Source: Trametopsis cervina
Taxonomy: Eukaryota; Basidiomycota; Agaricomycetes; Polyporales; Irpicaceae
Length of the DNA stretch: 64,000 nucleotides
Reading direction: 5' to 3'
NCBI GenBank assembly: GCA_022385755.1
Contig: MU278348.1
Coordinates: forward strand, 903,035 to 967,034
A program made the translations under genes and the position numbers. Positions 57,819 to 64,000 of this stretch are shown one piece after another. The first letter of the stretch is position 1; every line of letters begins with the position of its first letter. The notes beneath the pieces were generated by a model. It did not search any database. It was not told the origin of the DNA and saw only the letters and a list, made by a program, of their open reading frames with translations.

Positions 57819-60057
57819 ATGCTGTCTGGCCTGTATGCTTCCCCTTTTTCCGGGATGACCCCTTACACCCCTTCCACGATGACCGCTGCAGGTGGAAGCA
57901 ATAGCTCGTCGTCTGGGCATGGATCTTCCTCCGCTAGCACAAGCTCAAGACACTCTGTCTCTGGCTCACACTCCCACAACAAACGTGGTATGGCGAAGCG
58001 AAACGGCCCGACCTTGGGCGCACACAGCAGAGACAAGGTCCCCTACCCTCTGTCCATTAACCGCGAAACACAGGAGCTGTCAGTTTAGTCTACTGGAGCG
58101 AGTTTTTCCCACTCAAACGCACCTCTACAGCTGGATCATCGACCGCCAGAATATATGGCGCGTAGAAGGGAAACTCAGCTACGTCGACTGGAAGGGCAAA
58201 TTTCCAAAGCGCTGCCTTGACCTCTGTTGCGGTGTAAGTCTGGGTTTATGCATTCCTCGGTAATGCGTGCCTGACTCTTTTTGAGCAGTTCGGTGACTGG
58301 GTAATCGATAGCGCAAGGATATGGCCTGAGTCCACGTTCGTAAGTCCGAGAATTTGGACCCTTAAATGGCCTATGGAATGATGTTCTTGCTTCAGGTCGG
58401 ATTGGACATCGCCGACCAACAAATCGATACCAACTACCTTGACCCTTCCGCAGCAGAGCGCATACAATGGGTTCATGGCAATATGTGAGTTGGTCTCAGG
58501 CAGCTTTGAGCACGATGACTGAGTAACCTACAGTCTGGAGCGGTTACCCTTCGACGACAACGAATTTGATTACGTACATTTATCTGCAATTGCATTTTGT
58601 GTACCGGAGGATAAGGTGCGCACAACTGGTTCTGGGCGTATAGAGGAGTGCAAACTAACTTTACACACCGAAAGTGGACCAATGTGTTTGCGGTGAGTAT
58701 ATGAAGGTTTGCGATTCACTGTAGTTCATCTCTAGTCGGATATAGGAAATTTGTCGTGTTCTCAAGCCCAACGGATACATAGAACAGATTGAAGAAGGTA
58801 CGCAATGGATAACACCGATCAGGCCCAGGCTGACACTTCATGTAGACGCCATATTCCCAGTGTTGCCGCGTTGGTTCACGGCTCCCTTCCACGGCGGCGA
58901 AAACAGTATGCGGAGTCAACTTCCAGATGCTCCCGAAACACCAACGGAAGAATCGCCCCATGATCATGCTCTTCTGGAGCTACTGTATAATTCTGTGTTC
59001 GAGAGCAGGTTCATAAATCAGCACCCATGCTGTGAGTTGTCGCTCACCCTTCTGAACGTCAAGAAACCACACCTACCTCTCGATCACACAGCTCTCCTCC
59101 CCGGATTTTTTGCGTCGATGTGCAATCACGTCCTCTCTCCCCCTATTCTTCGCTTTCCGATGCCGCCTCTGGCCCCTCTTCCGCCCTTCTCGCGCGACAT
59201 GATCCCAGTTTTGCCGTCACACACCAAACCTATCGACCCTCTCTTGCTGTCCGACGTTCATTCAAGTACGAAATCAGGACCGTCATCCCCAACCAGCGAC
59301 ACTCAACATGTATCTCTACATTCAACATTATCCAGCATTGACATAGAGTCGCTTTCACGGACTGATTCAGCATCTACGCTGCACAGTAGCGCGAAATCAA
59401 TGAGTGGGAAGTCCCGCACGGGATCATCTGGCTCAGGCTCAGGCTCAGGCTCTGGCTCTGGCTCAGGCTCAAGCGCAGTGGCAGTCCCTGGATACGCAGA
59501 TGAAGACACGATGCATGTCGGAGGCGTTGCAGAGGCCTATTCTTTGATCAACACGGAGGGGCTTCTGCGTATTGACGAGCATGCCCTTTTCCTGCATTTG
59601 TACCATGCTGTAGGACTGGTCAACGGTGCAAGGGAAGCGATGTGGGACGAATTGAAAGCTATGATAGGCCGTCACGATAGGACACTTCTAAAGTACGGCT
59701 GGACAGACCTGGAGTACACCACTGGTTCGAGCAGGAAGAGATTTAACCATATGTGGGATCGATACCAGTCGTGCGTGTTCCTCCGGCAGCCCCTGCTAGG
59801 ATCCTATGCTGACAGGTTATGCGTCTCTCTCCTGCAGCGATGTCCACGCGCGTATAGCAATGTGGCACCCTATGATGCATTATGGATGGACATACCCTCG
59901 ACATAACCCCATGACCGAAGCAGAGATCGTGGAACGGGAAGAGATGCGCAAAGCCATAACGGACGCTTTCGCTCTTGTCAACGAGGACGAGATCCAGACA
60001 CCGATACGACAGGTCCGACTCCTAGTGGGGATGAACGCCAAGACTTGGCATGTATAG
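57819..60057 (+). CDS. SAM-dependent methyltransferase with Ser/Gly-rich insertions
   Basis: Several exons, about 600-650 residues. A Ser-rich N-terminus (SNSSSSGHGSSSASTSSRHS) leads to VPYPLSINRETQEL. Joining across a 54-base intron gives WIIDRQNIWRVEGKLSYVDW. The methyltransferase core is PKRCLDLCCGFGDWVIDSARIWP (motif I), TFVGLDIADQQIDTNYLDP, HGNILERLPFDDNEFDYVHLSAIAFCVPEDKW and EICRVLKPNGYIEQIEED. A long Ser/Gly insertion (GSGSGSGSGSGSGSS near 59430) separates the core from a helical C-terminus ending NAKTWHV. The layout parallels the methyltransferase at 41580. Motif I reads CCG instead of the usual GCG, a mild departure. Substrate unknown. Confidence 0.8.
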
Positions 60058-60330
60058 AGAAGCTTTGGTCCATTGTTCATAGCCCGCTTAGTTTCTTGCG
60101 TCAGGGAGAACCGCAGAGATTTGATCAAATGCCTACGAATCATTACTACTAATATCTTCGGCGTGCTGTTCCTGGTGGTCACAAGCTAATCCACGATCTC
60201 TTAGTGGACGATCTGTGCTAATGTTCGAGTATTCCTCCCACATCAAAGCTCATTGACTGCAACATGGTAACACACCTCCTTCATCGTATTTCTCCGTACA
60301 CAACATCAAGAGTACATATGCAGAGCACAA

Positions 60331-61243
60331 TCACATGAAAATCAAGACACCGATGGCACCACAACCAATCGTGAGTGCAGCGACGAGCACGATAGCAGTT
60401 GTCCCCGTGTTCAGCAGTTGTTCAAATGGACCGTCCCATTTGATGTCACTGGGGATCTTGAGAGCTGTGTCAGCCGTCGAGACAGTAATGTTCGGCTGGT
60501 TAGCACACGCAGTTGAATAGGCTGATCAGAATTGAAGTAAATCAGGTGACGAATCTGCGTGAAGGATAATGCACACACCGGCCAGAGCCGACTGTCCTCC
60601 AGCGCGAATGTCACCGTTGGGCATGGGCCTGTTATCCTTGATAAGCTGCTCGAAGTAGCACTGTTCACACTTTGTGATCTGCTGAACGACTGGCGATGAG
60701 CAGAGACACTTGTCATCGGCGCAACTCTGTAAGAAGACAGACGTCAGTAACACGCAACTTCACAGTCCGATATGATTCACGTTGATGGTTGCGTTTGCCT
60801 TCGAACAGTCAGATTGGCACTGCGTATGCGGTTACCACAAGAACCAGTTGAAAGAGACAGTCGATTTGTGTTTGGGATTGACGCGTCAAGGTGGGTAGTA
60901 GCCGGTGCATGAGTAAAACACACGCATGGATATACCACAAAAGCGCGAAACAGTTGCAATAGTAGGATAGCGTAAGTGAGATCGCAGTCACATTATGTAT
61001 AACGGCAACGCACGTTGGTCTGCAGAGTGGTATCATCGACCGTGAGGAACTGGTTCGCAGTAAAGTTCACTTGGTTACCGATATTGAGGGTGATGTTCAA
61101 TGCGTACACTGCGGAGGGGCATCAGAACAAGGGTTTCCGGGCAGCGGTAATGCATCGCTGGGATATTGAAGAGCGGAACCATGCTCACCTCGTCCTGCAA
61201 GCAACGCAAGGAACGCAAAGAGTATGGTGTTGAACTTGTACAT
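60331..61243 (-). CDS. Eight-cysteine secreted protein with C-terminal membrane or GPI signal
   Basis: About five exons, roughly 160 residues. Signal peptide MYKFNTILFAFLALLAGRVYA. N-glycosylation sequons occur (NITLNIG, NFTANQF). Eight cysteines fall in a compact block: CQSDC, SCADDKCLC, KCEQC and ACANQ. The C-terminus TTAIVLVAALTIGCGAIGVLIFM is a hydrophobic tail that either stays as a membrane helix or is replaced by a GPI anchor. The cysteine number and CLC spacing recall CFEM domains, but the match is not good enough to claim. Likely cell-surface; function unknown. Confidence 0.65.
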
Positions 61244-62084
61244 GGTCGGTTGCTTCGAGTGATGTGGGGAAGATGAAGGTCGAGTGTGCAGGGCGCAAGA
61301 AACACAGCAATCAACGCAAGAGATGGGCCTGCCCACGAAAACAAAGTGCAGATGCTGAGCAGGAGATGGAGGTGAGCTATACAGACAGTCGCAAGCGCAT
61401 AGGATACCTACCAACGAGCGAGAAAGAAGGGAGAAGGTGAGTGTAGGAGACAAGAAGCGATAGTCGAGTTTTGAGTCGACAGCGTCACGGTCGTCAAGCG
61501 ATGCATCACCGTCCTTGGCGCCTATGTCTGATCACGATCGAGGCAACCTCACTCGATGCCACACATGATGGTGGACACCAAATTGATGCGTTTTGTCCTA
61601 TGTTTGCTGAATCACATCGCACAGCAAGTGTGCACAGCAGAAACCAAGTATATTTCGCATACATAATTAGTACACGAAGACAGTGTTCGATTGATAACGT
61701 TTGGGGGGGGAGGGAGGGGGGATAGTTGGTAGTAAAGATGATTATGGCAGCATGCATCACAACGTCAAGGCGGTGGCATGGGCGGTACACCAGGCACAGC
61801 GGACAACTCATCTGTTCCATTGACAACATGTGTAAGTACTGACTGCACCAAGTCACCTGCGAACCCACCAAGAACATAGATTTGCGACCACAAGCCTCTG
61901 CGCTCGATGTGTTTTCTTCCAAGGCATTGTGATATCTGTTGGGTCAGGGATATGGCCATCCCGCCGCCGTGGCAAGGATGTGCTAAGACAAGTTTTTATT
62001 TCATTTATTTTTTGGAGGAGCGCTGCAGTTCAAAGACCCGCTGACGACAGGCAGCCAACAAAGTCAGCCCCGTGCTGAGACAAG
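61244..62084. other. Intergenic, about 840 bases, with a G-rich tract
   Basis: A purine/G-rich run lies at about 61702-61722 (gggggggagggagggggg), capable in principle of a G-quadruplex. No gene supported. Confidence 0.45.
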
Positions 62085-62560
62085 TTACTGTTGAATAAGA
62101 AGTGCGGTGATTCAGCAAAAAGTAGGACTAGTCCCTCTGTCCTCAAGACAGATGATTTACTCACACAATGGCCACTCATGGCAACAGCTTCTGCTGAAGC
62201 TTCTTTAGCTGCCTGTTTATTGGGGCCCTGCCTGGTGTATGCGGTGAGATGTTCATTGTTCCCTTGCAGTGACAAAATGCTATTCAGTTTGTGATAGGAT
62301 ATAGAGGACTTTGTTAACCCACAAATAGGATATGCTGAAAAGACAGGCTGGTGCGCCTGGCCACTAACACGCGTAACAACCCATTCAATAGGCCTCCGCT
62401 GCTTGGCCGCCCACTCGTTCACTTGTGGTAGGTACTTCCAGCCTGTTACGCCTGATTGGAATTGATGGATGCCCTGTCTATCTTCGAAGGCAGTAACAAA
62501 TGAGGCAGCGGCGGCGAAAAATTGAGAACTGTCTGCCATGGTAGTATCAGACTGGGACAT
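62085..62560 (-). CDS. Small double-stranded-RNA-binding-domain protein
   Basis: Exons 62560-62319 and 62231-62165, then an exon starting with the stop codon (TAA at 62087-62085), give 103 residues. The dsRBD has YLPQVNEWAAKQRRPIEWVV (helix 1 and strand 1), GQAHQPVFSAYPICG (strands) and QGPNKQAAKEASAEAVAM (helix 2 with the K-Q-A-A-K-E RNA-contact motif). The first intron uses donor GTTAAC and removes 87 bases that would otherwise insert 29 residues into the domain. An unspliced frame continues to 62030 and cannot be excluded. Such single-dsRBD proteins are common in agaricomycetes; their role is not known. Confidence 0.75.
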
Positions 62561-62839
62561 ATTATTGCTCGGGGATTAGAATGTCGAGTGAGGGTGTGCG
62601 ATGGGGCTCAGTCTATCGAAGTGTGCCTAGTGTTGCCGTTTTATATGTGTCTGGGCACCTATCTTCGAGAGCACTGCGCACGGGGAACAACTCAGTCACG
62701 GACCGCAGTTCAGCTCGGTGCTCTCTGAAACCTTCTCTGCATCGATAGCAGTTGTCGCAACCTAATCATCCAGCGCCAGATCACTGCAAACATCCGAATA
62801 GACGAAAGCTGCAAAATATACGGCTATATCGTAAACAAA

Positions 62840-64000
62840 CTATATCGAATTTCGCCTCGCACTCCTACCCTTCCTTTTAGCGGAGGGACCGGACTGCTTG
62901 TCACCTATATACGCTGACGGCAAGGAACCGTCTGCATCCCATTTCTGCAGAATATCCATGGCTGCCTCATACCCCTTCTTCTGTATCTCATCAAACTTGC
63001 TAAACTGCAGGGTTCCGTACTGCGTGGAGCGTGTAAGGCAACGAGGTCAAGAAGGAGGGTGATTACGTACCTCTTGCACAGGCATCTGCATGTAGAGACA
63101 GCCATGGGAGATCTTCGCTTCCTCCAAAGTTCTGACGCTCGAGACGCTGTGCAGTCTCTAGTCAATAGAATCCGCAAAGATACGAATAGACACATACTAG
63201 GCAAGACGACTCTGGATTTCAGTGATCGCAGGAATGTTCTTCGCATTGGAGAACGGGTTCCATCGATTGATCAAGAGCCACCACCCGGAGACGGAGTCCC
63301 CGTATCGACGCGGTGAATTGTCATCTATCTGTAAGGTGGACACGTAAGGTGCGATTGCTGCACATCTGCACTCGAAGTACTCACGGAGCCAACATCCGAT
63401 GCAATAACTGCACTGGCTCCCATGGACATCATGGTCGCAACCTGGCCTCCGATCAGCAATGGTTATGAGGAGAAACGAATTAGCTCACTGGAAGGTTATC
63501 CACTGTGAAACCGGAACGCATGTCAACTACAGTGCGATTACCCATACAGAAGAACTTACAGTATCCGCCGTCGACTAGCATTTGCCCGTTGTCAGATAGC
63601 GGCGGCAGCAGGCCAACCAAGGTCATGGAAGCGCCTACAAGATCCGTCAAGTTCTCTGGAGTTCCACCGCGGAGCAAGGATCTTACGGATATAGCGCCAT
63701 GCATAGCCAGTCTCATGAATCTCCATCTTCGAAGTGTTGATATTCGTGCTGTTACAGAAATAGGGCAGCCACATGTCCTCTATATGGACGTCCGAGAAGG
63801 ACTAGAACACAATCGAACGTAGATGAGTACGGTACAGCAATGTCTGCGGACAACGCAGCCTCACCTTCCATATTGCGCGGTTGAACTCATGACCCTAATG
63901 CGCAGGCAAATAAGACGATGAACAGAGTCAGCACTGCACATCCTTACCGTGGTATAGGCTACTATCGGATAAGTAACATCTGAGAGCATCCTCCATATAT
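62840..64000 (-). CDS. NTE1: Lysophospholipase NTE1, C-terminal patatin part (5' end outside window)
   Basis: Only the 3' exons are in the window; the gene continues beyond the right edge. Visible blocks are [85 protein letters not shown] with the catalytic-dyad Asp (D-G-G), [69 protein letters not shown] and the basic end [12 protein letters not shown]. The nucleophile GxSxG lies outside. NTE1 is an ER-membrane serine esterase that deacylates phosphatidylcholine to glycerophosphocholine. Stop TAG at 62840-62842. Confidence 0.93.

Noticed and set aside
61702..61722. G-rich run as a telomeric or regulatory G-quadruplex
   Set aside because: Single interrupted tract without repeat units or nearby gene start; only noted.

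Overview
The window reads as nuclear DNA of a filamentous basidiomycete, most likely a wood-decaying agaricomycete. Genes sit close together on both strands, are cut by many 45-90 nt GT-AG introns, and carry typical fungal proteins. A GH11 xylanase with a C-terminal CBM1 and a bicupin oxalate decarboxylase point to a plant-biomass degrader. No bacterial operon, CRISPR array, rRNA or tRNA gene was recognised. Exon junctions were read by eye from splice sites and protein continuity. Those given as exact coordinates were checked base by base; others are approximate.

Layout. 1-9.5 kb: the 3' part of an unrecognised gene, a myosin regulatory light chain, a stand-alone nucleotidyltransferase-fold protein, two tandem AYR1-like short-chain dehydrogenases and the FCP1 CTD phosphatase. 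9.6-16.3 kb: a SIRT5-like sirtuin, an NRPS-like remnant abutting an aminoglycoside-phosphotransferase-like kinase, a small secreted protein and a basic-secretory-protein metalloprotease. 16.8-21.3 kb: a divergent pair of transcription factors (bHLH and Zn2Cys6) and an oxalate decarboxylase. 22.1-28.9 kb: RAD5 and CCT7, head to head. 29.2-34.4 kb: two tandem DAL5-type MFS transporters. 34.5-41.6 kb: mitochondrial ribosomal protein mS45 with a probable snoRNA in its intron, an EFM3/FAM86 methyltransferase, the WSS1 DNA-protein-crosslink protease and the GH11-CBM1 xylanase. 41.6-46.1 kb: a methyltransferase, the splicing factor SF3B5 in six tiny exons, and LRP1/C1D. 46.4-49.8 kb: an apparently complete pogo/Fot1-like DNA transposon. 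50-64 kb: a CaaX-ending F-box/LRR protein, a small HMG/YABBY-like protein, VPS33, a second methyltransferase, an eight-cysteine membrane or GPI protein, a small dsRNA-binding protein, and the 3' end of NTE1, which runs off the right edge.

Most genes are housekeeping: transcription and splicing (FCP1, SF3B5), RNA decay (LRP1), DNA damage tolerance (RAD5, WSS1), protein folding (CCT7) and vacuolar traffic (VPS33). Accessory content is limited to the secreted enzymes, the paired transporters and dehydrogenases, the NRPS-like/APH block and the transposon. The most noteworthy signals are a C/D-box snoRNA candidate inside the mS45 intron with a 13-nt match to a conserved 18S rRNA segment; the transposon with near-perfect terminal inverted repeats and TA target duplication; an SF3B5 gene whose first exon is only the ATG; a GC-AG intron inside a zinc-cluster domain; a bHLH factor with an AT-hook-like motif in its loop; and a prenylation motif on an F-box protein.
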